Assembly (NCBI RefSeq): GCF_900116645.1
Contig: NZ_FPBO01000023.1
Location: 62,001-126,000 of the forward strand
Direction: 5' to 3'
DNA length: 64,000 bases
Origin: Pseudoduganella namucuonensis
Lineage (GTDB): Bacteria; Pseudomonadota; Gammaproteobacteria; Burkholderiales; Burkholderiaceae_D
In this document: positions 43,274 to 52,012 of the stretch, piece after piece
Position numbering within the stretch: position 1 is the stretch's first letter
Layout: each line of letters starts with the position of its first letter
Notes under the pieces: generated by a model
Databases searched by the model: none
What the model saw: the letters and a program-made list of their open reading frames with translations, nothing else
Told to the model about the DNA's origin: nothing
Made by a program: the position numbers and the translations under genes

Positions 43274-43720
43274 ATGACCGACATGATACCTGTTCCACCA
43301 AAACGCATCGTGCTGGACACGAATGTCTGCCTCGACCTGTTCGTGTTCAAGGACCCGCGCTGGTCCGCGCTGCTGTCCGCCATCGAGAGCGGCGCGGTGG
43401 AGGCCATCACGCGCGCGGACTGCCGCGAGGAATACCTGGTGGTGCTGCACTACAAGCACCTGCCGCTGGACGACGACAGCCGCCCGCTGAGCGCGGCCCG
43501 CTTCGACGCGCTGATCAAGGTGGTGGCGCCACCGGTGTCCGGCATCCGCCTGCCCGTGTGCAGCGACCGCGACGACCAGAAGTTCCTGGAACTGGCGCGC
43601 GACGCCGGCGCCGACATCCTGATCACCAAGGACAAGGCGCTGCTCAAGCTGGGCCGCAAACTGACCAAGGCGGGCATGTTCAAAGTGATGGTGCCGGAGG
43701 CGTGGACGCCGGAGGCTTGA
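43274..43720 (+). CDS. PIN-domain protein, putative toxin-type nuclease
   Basis: The 148-residue product belongs to the PIN-like family annotated as putative toxin-antitoxin toxin components. The acidic metal-site residues are visible: RIVLDTNVCLDLF (Asp), ITRADCREEYLVV (Glu), and SDRDDQKFLELARDAGADIL (Asp pair), followed by ITKDKALLKLGR. No small antitoxin-like gene flanks it: upstream is yaaA in the other direction and downstream an aminotransferase. It may be a solitary RNase or a domesticated toxin. Confidence 0.85.
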   Translation: MTDMIPVPPKRIVLDTNVCLDLFVFKDPRWSALLSAIESGAVEAITRADCREEYLVVLHYKHLPLDDDSRPLSAARFDALIKVVAPPVSGIRLPVCSDRDDQKFLELARDAGADILITKDKALLKLGRKLTKAGMFKVMVPEAWTPEA

Positions 43721-43817
43721 CCCCGTCGCGGTGGCATACGCATATGGGCAGAATAGCAACACCGGAATGGATGGCCTGCGCTAGAATAAGCCAAACGCTT
43801 TCCTACTTCCAGCATCC

Positions 43818-44996
43818 ATGAACAGCCGTCTTGAACCGCCAGCAACACCCGTCCTGACCACCCGCTTGCCGGCCGTCGGCACCACCGTCTTCACCCGCAT
43901 GTCGTCCCTGGCCGCCGAGCATGGCGCCGTCAACCTGGGCCAGGGCTTCCCCGACTTCGCCTGCGAACCCGCCCTGGTGGACATGGTGACCGAGGCCATG
44001 CGCGCCGGCTTCAACCAGTACCCGCCGATGACGGGCGCGCCCGTGCTGCGCCAGGCCATCGTCGACAAGGTCGCCGCCGTCTACGGCCGGCAATACGACG
44101 CGAACACCGAGATCACCGTCACCGCCGGCGCCACCCAGGCGCTCACCACCGCCATCCTGTGCGCCGTGCATCCCGGCGACGAGGTGATCGTCATCGAACC
44201 GGCCTACGACAGCTACCTGCCCGCCATCGAACTGGCCGGCGGCGTGCCGGTGCCGGTGCAAATGGAACTGGGCCAGGCCGGCTACGCCATCCCCTGGGAC
44301 AAGGTGCAGGCCGCCGTCACCGCGCGGACCCGGCTGATCGTCATCAACAGCCCGCACAATCCCACCGGCAGCGTGCTGCGCGAAGCCGACATGCGCGCGC
44401 TGGCCGACATCGTGCGCGGCACCGGCGTGCTGATCCTGTCGGACGAGGTCTACGAGCACATGGTCTACGACGGCCAGCGGCATGAATCGGTGTGCCGTCA
44501 CGCGGAACTGGCGGCGCGCGCCTTCGTGGTCTCCAGCTTCGGCAAGACTTACCACGTGACCGGCTGGAAGATAGGCTACGTGGCCGCGCCGGCGGCGCTG
44601 ACGGTGGAGTTCCGCAAGGTCCACCAGTACAACGTGTTTTCGGTCAACACGCCCATGCAGCACGGCATCGCCAGCTACATGGCCGATCCCAAGCCCTACC
44701 TGCAGCTGCCGGCGTTCTACCAGCGCAAGCGCGACCTGTTCCGCGAAGGCCTGCGGGGCAGCCGCTTCGAGCCGCTGCCGGCGGACGGCACGTACTTCCA
44801 GTGCGTGCGCTACGACGCGATCTCCGGCTTGCCGGAGGCGGAGTTCGCGGAATGGCTGACCACCGAGATCAAGGTGGCGGCGATACCGGTTTCGGCGTTT
44901 TACCGGCAAGGCCGGGAGTCGGGCATCGTCCGCTTCTGCTTCGCCAAGAAGGACGACACGCTGGCGCTCGCACTCGAGCGCCTGGCGCGCATATAA
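43818..44996 (+). CDS. PLP-dependent aminotransferase, methionine aminotransferase (YbdL) type
   Basis: A 392-residue class I aminotransferase most like YbdL, which uses methionine and aromatic amino acids as amino donors. Landmarks: VNLGQGFPDFACEPALVD, VTAGATQALTTAI, NSPHNPTGSVLREADM, LSDEVYEHMVYDG, and the PLP lysine in SSFGKTYHVTGWKIGYVA. It stands between the PIN gene and the HD-GYP-like gene on the same strand, 97 bases after the former. A kynurenine-type aminotransferase is the alternative. Confidence 0.9.
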   Translation: MNSRLEPPATPVLTTRLPAVGTTVFTRMSSLAAEHGAVNLGQGFPDFACEPALVDMVTEAMRAGFNQYPPMTGAPVLRQAIVDKVAAVYGRQYDANTEITVTAGATQALTTAILCAVHPGDEVIVIEPAYDSYLPAIELAGGVPVPVQMELGQAGYAIPWDKVQAAVTARTRLIVINSPHNPTGSVLREADMRALADIVRGTGVLILSDEVYEHMVYDGQRHESVCRHAELAARAFVVSSFGKTYHVTGWKIGYVAAPAALTVEFRKVHQYNVFSVNTPMQHGIASYMADPKPYLQLPAFYQRKRDLFREGLRGSRFEPLPADGTYFQCVRYDAISGLPEAEFAEWLTTEIKVAAIPVSAFYRQGRESGIVRFCFAKKDDTLALALERLARI

Positions 44997-45045
44997 GAAA
45001 CCGCCCCCCTTCTCTGGAGGAGACGGCGGCGGCACGGGGACTAAT

Positions 45046-46047
45046 ATGAACCAGTACACCAGCAGTCTGAAGGACATCATCCTGGGCGACGCCACCGCCC
45101 AGGCGCCGGCGCGGGCCTCGGTGCTGCACGAGCTGAACCAGGCCAACCGCCGGCTCGAGAAACTGCTGGCGGACCTGCGCAGCGAGAACAACGCCGAAAG
45201 CGAATTGCTGGGCATCGCGCGCGAGGTGATCGCGGCGGTGGACATGAACCCGGACATCGCCTTGGCCTGCATCTTCCTGAACCAGATCAACGGCACCTAC
45301 GCGGTGCGCCACTGCATCGAGACCGCCATCGTGGCGACGCTGGTGGCACGGCGCATGCGCAAGCCCAACGAGGAGGTGCTGGTGATCGCGGCCGCCGCGC
45401 TGACCATGAACGTGGGCATGCTGCGGCACCAGAACACCTTCCACAAGAGCTCCAACCTCACCAGCGAGGAGATGTCCATCGTGCGCCGGCACCCGGAGGA
45501 AAGCGTGGACCTGCTGCGCGACGCCGGCGTCAGCGACCAGGAATGGATCGCGTGCGTGCTGCTGCACCACGAGAACGACGACGGCACAGGCTACCCGGCC
45601 GGCTGCACGCGTGACGAGATCACGCAGAACGCCCGGTTGATCAGCCTGGCGGACCGCTATTGCGCGCAGGTCTCGGCGCGCAACTACCGCTGCTCGGTGC
45701 TGCCGGACCAGGCCCTGCACAACCTGCTGGGCGACCCCGCCAAGTTCAACGACCCCGCGCTGGCCGAGCAGTTCGGCAAGCAGCTGGGCAAGTACCCGCC
45801 CGGGGCGCTGGTGCGGCTGCAAAACGGCGAGGTCGGCGTGGTGACGCAGCGCGAGCCCAGTGGCGAGCTGCACATCCACTGCCTGCGCGACGCGGCCGGC
45901 AAGTCGCTGCGCAATGGCGGGCAATGGATATTGACGCTGCGGCGCAGCAGCGAACCGGCCTGCGAAGTGGCCGAGGCGCTGACCGAGGACCAGGCCGACG
46001 TGCGCTTCAGCATGAAACAGATCTGGGGCGAGCAGGCCAGCCTTTAA
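45046..46047 (+). CDS. Degenerate HD-GYP domain protein
   Basis: A 333-residue protein whose centre is an HD-GYP domain, normally a phosphodiesterase for cyclic-di-GMP. The late motifs are intact (VRRHPEESVDLL; LLHHENDDGTGYP; ISLADRYCA), but the first metal-binding HD of the canonical LLHDIGK is replaced: the sequence reads AALTMNVGMLRHQ, i.e. MN for HD. Enzyme activity is therefore doubtful, and a binding or scaffolding role is possible. About 80 C-terminal residues form an extra domain (YPPGALVRLQNGEVGVVTQR). It converges with mshN of the MSHA pilus locus, where c-di-GMP control is expected. Confidence 0.85.
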   Translation: MNQYTSSLKDIILGDATAQAPARASVLHELNQANRRLEKLLADLRSENNAESELLGIAREVIAAVDMNPDIALACIFLNQINGTYAVRHCIETAIVATLVARRMRKPNEEVLVIAAAALTMNVGMLRHQNTFHKSSNLTSEEMSIVRRHPEESVDLLRDAGVSDQEWIACVLLHHENDDGTGYPAGCTRDEITQNARLISLADRYCAQVSARNYRCSVLPDQALHNLLGDPAKFNDPALAEQFGKQLGKYPPGALVRLQNGEVGVVTQREPSGELHIHCLRDAAGKSLRNGGQWILTLRRSSEPACEVAEALTEDQADVRFSMKQIWGEQASL

Positions 46048-46138
46048 GCCAAATGCCGTTCAGTTGGCTGATGACCCGTCGCTCCCGCGCAGGCGGGAGC
46101 CCAAGTCGACGGCATGCCGCTATGGCTGGACCGCCATC

Positions 46139-47527
46139 CTACCTGCCCAACTGCTGCAGCTTGCGCTCGACGAAACCGGTCAGCTCCGGCGACAGACTGC
46201 CGCTGGCCTTGGCGCGCGTGTAGGCGTCCTGCGCCTCGGCGTTGCGTTTTTCGGCCTGCAGTGAAATCCCCAACCCCATCCACCAGACACCGTTCTGCGG
46301 CATCAGGCGCAGCGCGGCCTGGTATTGCTCGACCGCCTCCTTGTGGCGCTGCGCTCGCTGCAGGGCGCCGGCCAGGAAGCCGACGTAATCGGCGTGGCTG
46401 CCGGCGTAGGGCAGCGTACGCAGCAGGGTGTCGATGGCCGGGCCGCCCTTCTCGATCTGCAGGCGGGCCAGCAGCATGGCCATTTGCGGCTGCTTCGGGT
46501 CCAGCCCGAGGCCCAGTTGCAGATGGCGGATCGCCTCGTCGTTGCGGCGGTTCTCCAACAGCAGGCCGATCAGGGTCTGGCGCGCCGCCTCGTGGCGCGG
46601 GAAGGTGTACACGGCCTGCTCCAGGCCGCTGATGGCGTCGTTCACGCGGGCTTCCTGCAAGGCCAGCAAGGCGCGGCGATAGGCGTTGTCCGCCTGCTGC
46701 TGCGACGTGACGGTCACGCCGTTCGCAACCGGGCGCGCGGATTCGGGCTCGGAGGACCGCGCGGCGGGCTTGGCGGCCAGGCGCGCCGGCCTGTCGGCCG
46801 CGACGGCTGGCGCGGCTTTCGACGCGGACACGGGACGTCCGGAAGCGGTGGCGGCGGCCAGCGCATCGGCTTCGGCGCGGGCTTCCCTGGCTTTCTTGCG
46901 CGCGGCCTTCAATTCGGCGGCCAGTTCGGCGGCGGCCTTCTCTTCGGCCAGACGGCGTTTGCGCGCCTCGGCCTTCGTTTCGCGCTGCGGCTCCGCGGCT
47001 GCGTTCGCGGCTGTCGCCCCCTCGGCGCCGCTGGCCGTCGCCAGCGGCGATGCGGCCGATCCAGCGGCAGCGGCTCCCCCGCCGCCGCCCGGCGGCGTTG
47101 CGGACCCGACGGCGGCAGGCGATCGTCCCGGCTCTGCGGCCACGGCGCCCGGCTGAACCGGCTGTCCTGGCCCCGCGGCGGTGGCGCCGTGCTGAAGCGA
47201 CTGCGCTGGCGCGGCGGCGACGGTACCCGGCTGAGGCGACTGTGCCTGCCCGGCGGGAACAAGGCCCGGCTGGCCTTGCGGCCGCGCGGCCGCGCCGGCA
47301 ATCGCCTGCGGATTGGCTGCGCCGGGGGACCGGTGCAAATATTTCCAGCCGAACCATCCGCCGGCGGCCAGCGCGACGACGGCCGCGCCGGCGCCGGCCG
47401 CGAGCACCGTACGCTGCTTGCCTCCGGACGACGGCGCCACCGCCCGCATGGCGGCGGCCGCGCCTTGCCGGCCGGCCCCGCCGCCGCGCGCGTCCAGGTC
47501 TTGCAGCATTTTATTGATCAGGCTCAT
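46139..47527 (-). CDS. mshN: MSHA pilus biogenesis protein MshN (TPR)
   Basis: MshN is a TPR protein of the MSHA pilus system. The 462-residue product starts with the recognisable SLINKMLQDLDARGG, then one transmembrane helix (AGAGAAVVALAAGGWFGW), a long Ala/Pro/Gly-rich linker to about residue 245 and C-terminal TPR repeats (NAYRRALLALQEARVNDAIS; VEQYQAALRLMPQNGVWWMG). The ATG at 47527 overlaps the mshM stop (ATGA). It is the last gene of the mshI-to-mshN block. The linker is longer than in Vibrio, judged from memory of that family. Confidence 0.9.
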   Translation of the reverse strand: MSLINKMLQDLDARGGGAGRQGAAAAMRAVAPSSGGKQRTVLAAGAGAAVVALAAGGWFGWKYLHRSPGAANPQAIAGAAARPQGQPGLVPAGQAQSPQPGTVAAAPAQSLQHGATAAGPGQPVQPGAVAAEPGRSPAAVGSATPPGGGGGAAAAGSAASPLATASGAEGATAANAAAEPQRETKAEARKRRLAEEKAAAELAAELKAARKKAREARAEADALAAATASGRPVSASKAAPAVAADRPARLAAKPAARSSEPESARPVANGVTVTSQQQADNAYRRALLALQEARVNDAISGLEQAVYTFPRHEAARQTLIGLLLENRRNDEAIRHLQLGLGLDPKQPQMAMLLARLQIEKGGPAIDTLLRTLPYAGSHADYVGFLAGALQRAQRHKEAVEQYQAALRLMPQNGVWWMGLGISLQAEKRNAEAQDAYTRAKASGSLSPELTGFVERKLQQLGR

Positions 47528-48414
47528 TTGAGCATCGCCCACGTCAGGCCGCCAGCCGCCGCCAGCAGCGTGGCGCTCGCGGCCAGCCATGGCCACAGCA
47601 CGCGCTGGCCGCTAACCGTGTCGCCCGCGGCCATGCGCACATGCCGCTTCTCGACCAGCTGGCGTCCCTCGCCATAAGCCAGCATCAGCGCCTTGTGCGA
47701 AATGATGTTCACCAACCTTGGAATGCCGCCGGTGGCCGCGAACAGGCGCCGCACCGCGCCGGCGCTGAACATGCGCGCGCCCGCGTAGCCGGCCACGCGC
47801 AGGCGGTGCGCCAGGTAGTAGTCCAGATCGTCCCGCGACAGCGCGCCCAGGTGGTAATGGAAGGTGATGCGCTGCGCCAATTGACGGATCGTCGGGCTTT
47901 CCAGGTGCGCGTTCAACTCCGGCTGGCCGAACAGCACGATCTGCAGCAGCTTGCGCTTTTCCGTTTCCAGGTTGGTCAGCAGGCGCAGCGCCTCCAGGCT
48001 GTCGATGGGGATGGCCTGCGCCTCGTCCAGGCACAACACCACCTGCTTGCCCTGCCCCGCCAGCTCCAGCAGGCGGAAGGTGATGGACTTGAGCAGTTGG
48101 TGCTGGTCGACGTCGCGCGCCAGCGTGATTTCCAGCTCGTCCGCCAGCGCCAGCATCAGCGTGCGCGGCTCGAGATAGGGATTCGGAATGTAGGCGGTGA
48201 CGAACTCCTCGCCCAGCGTCGCCATGAATTTACGGCACAGCAGCGTCTTGCCGGTGCCCACTTCGCCAGTGATCTTGATGAAGCCCTCGCCGCTCTTGGC
48301 CGCGACCAGCAGTGTGTTCAGCGCCTCCTGCGAATGCGGGCTGGTGAAGAAGAAACTGGTGTCCGGCGTGATGCTGAAGGGCACCTCGCGCAGGCCAAAG
48401 TGGGCTTCGTACAT
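47524..48414 (-). CDS. mshM: MSHA biogenesis ATPase MshM (ExeA family)
   Basis: A 296-residue ExeA/GspA-type ATPase with an N-terminal AAA domain and a C-terminal membrane helix (VLWPWLAASATLLAAAGGLT). Walker A is GEVGTGKT, Walker B VVLCLDEAQAI, so it looks active, in contrast to its paralogue at 62930. The start YEAHFGLREVPFSITPDTSF is typical. In related systems such ATPases help place the secretin in the wall. Stop and start codons overlap on both sides (TAATG with mshL, ATGA with mshN). Confidence 0.92.
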   Translation of the reverse strand: MYEAHFGLREVPFSITPDTSFFFTSPHSQEALNTLLVAAKSGEGFIKITGEVGTGKTLLCRKFMATLGEEFVTAYIPNPYLEPRTLMLALADELEITLARDVDQHQLLKSITFRLLELAGQGKQVVLCLDEAQAIPIDSLEALRLLTNLETEKRKLLQIVLFGQPELNAHLESPTIRQLAQRITFHYHLGALSRDDLDYYLAHRLRVAGYAGARMFSAGAVRRLFAATGGIPRLVNIISHKALMLAYGEGRQLVEKRHVRMAAGDTVSGQRVLWPWLAASATLLAAAGGLTWAMLK

Positions 48415-50213
48415 TATTTGCGCTCCGATGGACGGCGCGGGTCCAGCTGCTCCATGCGGCGGCCGGCGTCCTGCATGTCCTGCGACCAGCTGGCGGCGCC
48501 ATCGACGATGGTGGGCTTGATCAGCACCACCAGCTCGCGCTTCTGCATGTTCTGGTCGGTGTTGCGGAACAGCGCCCCCACTACCGGCAAGTCGCCCGCG
48601 CCGGGCAGCTGCGAGCGGTCGGACGTGCTGGACTGGCGCATCAGGCCGCCGATGGCGACGATCTGGCCATCCTGGCCGCGCACCATGCTGTCCATCTCCG
48701 AGGTGCTGGAGGCGGCCAGCGGCAGGTTCAGCGAACCGGCGCTGCCGAGGTTGACCACCTTGTTCACGGTCGTCACCTGGCTGACCGAAGGGTGCACGTG
48801 CAGCATGATGTTGCCCTCCTCGTCGATCTGCGGCGTCACGTCCAGCACCACGCCGGAGAAGAACGGCGCCAGCGTCACGTTGGGGCTGGTGGTGTTGCCG
48901 CCAGCGGCGCTGGTGTTGGTGGTGGTGCTGACGCCGGTGACGTAGAACTCGTCGGTGCCGATCTTCAGCACGGCCTTTTGATTGTTCATCGTGGCGATGC
49001 GGGGGCTGGACAGCACGTGCACCGAACCCTGCGACTCCAGGAAGGAGATCATGGCGGCGAAGTTACTGGTCTGGAAGGCCAGGCCGAACAGCGAGCCGGC
49101 GTTGTTGGCCGCGTTGGCCAGCGAGAAGCCGGTGCTGGCCGAAATGCCGGCCGTGCCGCCGCTGGTCTGGGTGGGCGGCTGGCCGCCGGCGAACGGCAGC
49201 GGCGCCAGCGAGGTTCCGGGCGCCAGGAAGCCGCCCGAGACGCGGTTGTCATGGCCGGTCTTGAACGAGGCGAACGAGGCCCAGTTGATGCCGGTCTGGA
49301 AGCCGCTGTTGAGCTGCACCTCCAGGATCTTCGCCTCCAGGATCACCTGGCGCTCGACGGCAAGGCGGGTCGCCTTCAGGTACTGGTCCACATTGCGCAA
49401 CTGCTCCGGCATGGCGCGCACCACGATCACGCCCGACTGCGGACTGATGACGACGCTGCGCCCCTCGCCCACGCCGCCCACCAGCGCCTCCAGCGCGGAC
49501 TTCAAGTCGGCCCAGAAGTTGCTGTCGGACTCGGTGGTCACATTGCTGGCGTCGTCCTGAGCGCTGCGTTGCTGGCCGTTGTTCTGCTGCTGTTGCGGCT
49601 GGGGCGAGCTGGAGCCGTTGCCGCTGTTGCCGGTCTGGCCCGACGTCTGCGGCCCCACCGAGGACACCGAGGTCGACGACACCCGCACATTGGAGCTGCC
49701 CTTGCGCTTGGCGGTCAGGTAGTTCACCTGGAACATGCGGGTCTGCATCGTCAGCGGACGGATATAGATGCGGGTGCCCTCGACCTTGTAGTCGTAGCCA
49801 TACAGCTCGCGCACGGCGTCCAGCGCCTCGAACAGCGTCACATCCTTCAGGTGGGCCGTGATGTTGCCGGTCACCTCCGGGTGAATCAGCATGTTGTAGC
49901 GCGTGCCCGCCACGACCGAGTTGTAGAACTGCTGCACCGGAACCTGGTTGAAGGCCACGTTGAAGCGCTCGTCGAGCACCGGGCGCGCCTTGGGCAGTTG
50001 CGAGGCCAGCGCCGGCAGTTGGGGCAGCAGCGCCGCCTCCACCGCGTCCGGGGCGGCCTGTGGCGCGGGAGCCTTGGTGACCGCGTCGCGCATTTGCTGA
50101 TTGATCGCGTCATAGGTGTCGCGCTTGGGAGCGCTCTGGCAGCCGGCCAGGGCGGCCGCCGCGCATGCGATCAGCATCAGTTTCTGCATAGTATTGGACT
50201 TATCCGTAGTCAT
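48414..50213 (-). CDS. mshL: MSHA pilus secretin MshL
   Basis: MshL is the outer-membrane secretin through which the pilus leaves the cell. The 599-residue product has a lipoprotein signal (LIACAAAALAGC), a secretin N0-like part with DVTLFEALDAVRELYGYDYK, a Ser/Gly/Gln-rich disordered linker (GNGSSSPQPQQQQNNGQQ), and the C-terminal secretin domain (VEVQLNS-type ILEVQLNSGFQTGINW; LSSPRIATMNNQKAVLKIG). Starts at 50213 (ATG) or at 50189 (ATG nearer the signal peptide) are both possible. Confidence 0.94.
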   Translation of the reverse strand: MTTDKSNTMQKLMLIACAAAALAGCQSAPKRDTYDAINQQMRDAVTKAPAPQAAPDAVEAALLPQLPALASQLPKARPVLDERFNVAFNQVPVQQFYNSVVAGTRYNMLIHPEVTGNITAHLKDVTLFEALDAVRELYGYDYKVEGTRIYIRPLTMQTRMFQVNYLTAKRKGSSNVRVSSTSVSSVGPQTSGQTGNSGNGSSSPQPQQQQNNGQQRSAQDDASNVTTESDSNFWADLKSALEALVGGVGEGRSVVISPQSGVIVVRAMPEQLRNVDQYLKATRLAVERQVILEAKILEVQLNSGFQTGINWASFASFKTGHDNRVSGGFLAPGTSLAPLPFAGGQPPTQTSGGTAGISASTGFSLANAANNAGSLFGLAFQTSNFAAMISFLESQGSVHVLSSPRIATMNNQKAVLKIGTDEFYVTGVSTTTNTSAAGGNTTSPNVTLAPFFSGVVLDVTPQIDEEGNIMLHVHPSVSQVTTVNKVVNLGSAGSLNLPLAASSTSEMDSMVRGQDGQIVAIGGLMRQSSTSDRSQLPGAGDLPVVGALFRNTDQNMQKRELVVLIKPTIVDGAASWSQDMQDAGRRMEQLDPRRPSERK

Positions 50214-50217
50214 ATTT

Positions 50218-50568
50218 TTATCGTTTCTCCGCCTTCGGGAACAGCCGCAGCGTTTCCCGTGTCTTACCGCGAAGCAGCACCACTTCGGTCTCCCCCACCC
50301 GTTCGACGACCGCGTCGCCGACCTTCATGCCCTTACGCACCATTTCGCCATTAATCACGGCGACGCGGCGCCCGCCTGGTTCGCGCGACACCAGTATGGA
50401 CTGCAGTTGCGGCACCGCCGGTCCGCTACTGGCCGCTGGCTCGCCGCCCGGCGCCACCAGCATCGCGGGCGGCTGCGTCGGATCGCCCACGGCTTGGGCC
50501 GCAGCCAGCACCGGCACGGCGGCCAGCGCCCAGGCAAACACCAAGGCTTGTTTCACAGGGCTATCCAT
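50218..50568 (-). CDS. mshK: MSHA biogenesis protein MshK (PilP-like)
   Basis: The 116-residue product fits MshK, the small periplasmic partner between inner-membrane assembly proteins and the secretin. It has an N-terminal signal (ALVFAWALAAVPVLAAAQA), the GDPTQPPAML motif, and a pilotin-like beta domain (VPQLQSILVSREPGGRRVAV then GMKVGDAVVERVGETEVVLL). It starts within the end of mshJ (16-base overlap) and is followed 4 bases later by mshL. Confidence 0.85.
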   Translation of the reverse strand: MDSPVKQALVFAWALAAVPVLAAAQAVGDPTQPPAMLVAPGGEPAASSGPAVPQLQSILVSREPGGRRVAVINGEMVRKGMKVGDAVVERVGETEVVLLRGKTRETLRLFPKAEKR

Positions 50569-51326
50569 TTCTGGTCCAGGCTCAACGTGTATAAGGTCAG
50601 TGTCAAAGTCGACTTCGGATATTCCTCGGCGCTCAGCGTCGCCTTGCCCCAGAACAGTTGCGCCGGCATCTTTTCCAGCGCTTCCATATAGGCCAGCATG
50701 TCCAGGTAACTGCCCTGGAGCACGATCTCCACCCCGTGCCGGTACAGCAATTCGTCATTCTTCACGGGTGGCTTGGGCGCGGCGGGGCCGGCCCCGGGCG
50801 CCGGCTGGGCCGCCTGTCCGAGCAGGCTGTTCGCCACGCGCTGCGCCTCGTTGGGCGGCGCGACGGGCGCGGGCGCATCCGGTTCCGCGAAGCGGCCATC
50901 GCTCATGCCGCGCGGAGGAAAAGTCTTCAGCGACACCAGGCGCAGCTTGCTGTTCCCGTGCAGCATTTGCTCGAGCAACAGACTCATCTTGTCCGGCGCG
51001 ACCAAGCCTTTCTGCATGGTGCGCAGCGCGGTGCGCATGGCCTCGTTGTCGCGATTCACCTCTTGCAGGCGCTGCTTGGTGGCCTGGTCGGGGTCGATCT
51101 TGGCGGCGATTTCCTTTTGCACCACTTCCAGGTCGGTGTTGGCGATCTGCATGCGCTGCGCGTTGATCTGCATTTGCAAGGTCTTCTCACGCTTGGCCGC
51201 CGGCTCCATCAAACCCATGTAAACCACATAGACGATGGCGGCGGCCGCCGCGAAAGCCACCATGGCGCGCTCGCGCACGCTCATCGCCTCCAGCTTGGCC
51301 GCCCACATTTTCCATTGCCGCTTCAT
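50553..51326 (-). CDS. mshJ: MSHA biogenesis protein MshJ (PilO-like)
   Basis: A 257-residue inner-membrane protein of the PilO class: one N-terminal helix (AMVAFAAAAAIVYVVYMG), a coiled coil (REKTLQMQINAQRMQIANTD; QEVNRDNEAMRTALRTMQKG), a Pro-rich spacer and a ferredoxin-like C-terminal domain (YRHGVEIVLQGSYLDMLAYM). It overlaps mshI2 by 4 bases (ATGA). Confidence 0.88.
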   Translation of the reverse strand: MKRQWKMWAAKLEAMSVRERAMVAFAAAAAIVYVVYMGLMEPAAKREKTLQMQINAQRMQIANTDLEVVQKEIAAKIDPDQATKQRLQEVNRDNEAMRTALRTMQKGLVAPDKMSLLLEQMLHGNSKLRLVSLKTFPPRGMSDGRFAEPDAPAPVAPPNEAQRVANSLLGQAAQPAPGAGPAAPKPPVKNDELLYRHGVEIVLQGSYLDMLAYMEALEKMPAQLFWGKATLSAEEYPKSTLTLTLYTLSLDQKWIAL

Positions 51327-52012
51327 CTCGCCTCCGCCGTGGCGTTGCCGCCCTGCCGCTCGCCAGCCGCGGGCACCGCCTGCAGGCTGAATTCCACGTA
51401 GGGCACCGTCGGCGCGACGGCGGCTGCCTGGCCCGGCAGGGCCGTCTGGACCAGCGTGGCCGGCTTGGGCTGGCCCATCTCCAGCTGGCCGAACGATTTC
51501 CCTTTCAGCACCGGCTCACGCGACAAGCCGTTCAGATAACCCGGCAACAATCCCGCCTGCAAGGTGCGGCCCTGCAGGCCGATCTCGTTGGCCGCGCCGT
51601 TGATCTGCACGCCCGTCAGCCACAGGCCATTCACGCGTGTGCGCGCGAAAGCGCGGAAGTACGCCGAATAGCCGCGCGTATTACCGAACTCGCCCTTGTC
51701 CAGGATGGCGCCCACTTGCTTCAGGGCGCGGTTGTCGCTCTCGGCCTGCGCCAGCTGCTGCTCCAGTTCGGCGCTCTTCTGGCGCGGCGAAATCCCGCCG
51801 CCCGCCGCAGCCTTGCGGTTCTCCGCCGCCGTCAACCGCTCCTGCACCTGCGCCGCTTCCGCCTCCAGCTTGGCCACGCGCTGCTTGGCGACCATCGCCA
51901 TGCCGAGCGAACCCAGCAGTATCACGCCCAGCCCCGCGGCCAGCGCCTCGGCCGTGAAGTAATTCTTCTTCTTGCGGAAACGCGCGTTGAATAGATTGAT
52001 CTGCTGGCTCAA
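51323..52012 (-). CDS. mshI2: MSHA biogenesis protein MshI2 (PilN-like)
   Basis: A 229-residue PilN-type protein: cytoplasmic start QQINLFNARFRKKKNYF (the QINLF motif is characteristic), one helix (ALAAGLGVILLGSLGMAMVA), a coiled coil and a small C-terminal domain (FARTRVNGLWLTGVQINGAA). It links MshI in the cytoplasm to MshJ. Start and stop overlap both neighbours by 4 bases. Confidence 0.88.
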   Translation of the reverse strand: MSQQINLFNARFRKKKNYFTAEALAAGLGVILLGSLGMAMVAKQRVAKLEAEAAQVQERLTAAENRKAAAGGGISPRQKSAELEQQLAQAESDNRALKQVGAILDKGEFGNTRGYSAYFRAFARTRVNGLWLTGVQINGAANEIGLQGRTLQAGLLPGYLNGLSREPVLKGKSFGQLEMGQPKPATLVQTALPGQAAAVAPTVPYVEFSLQAVPAAGERQGGNATAEAR

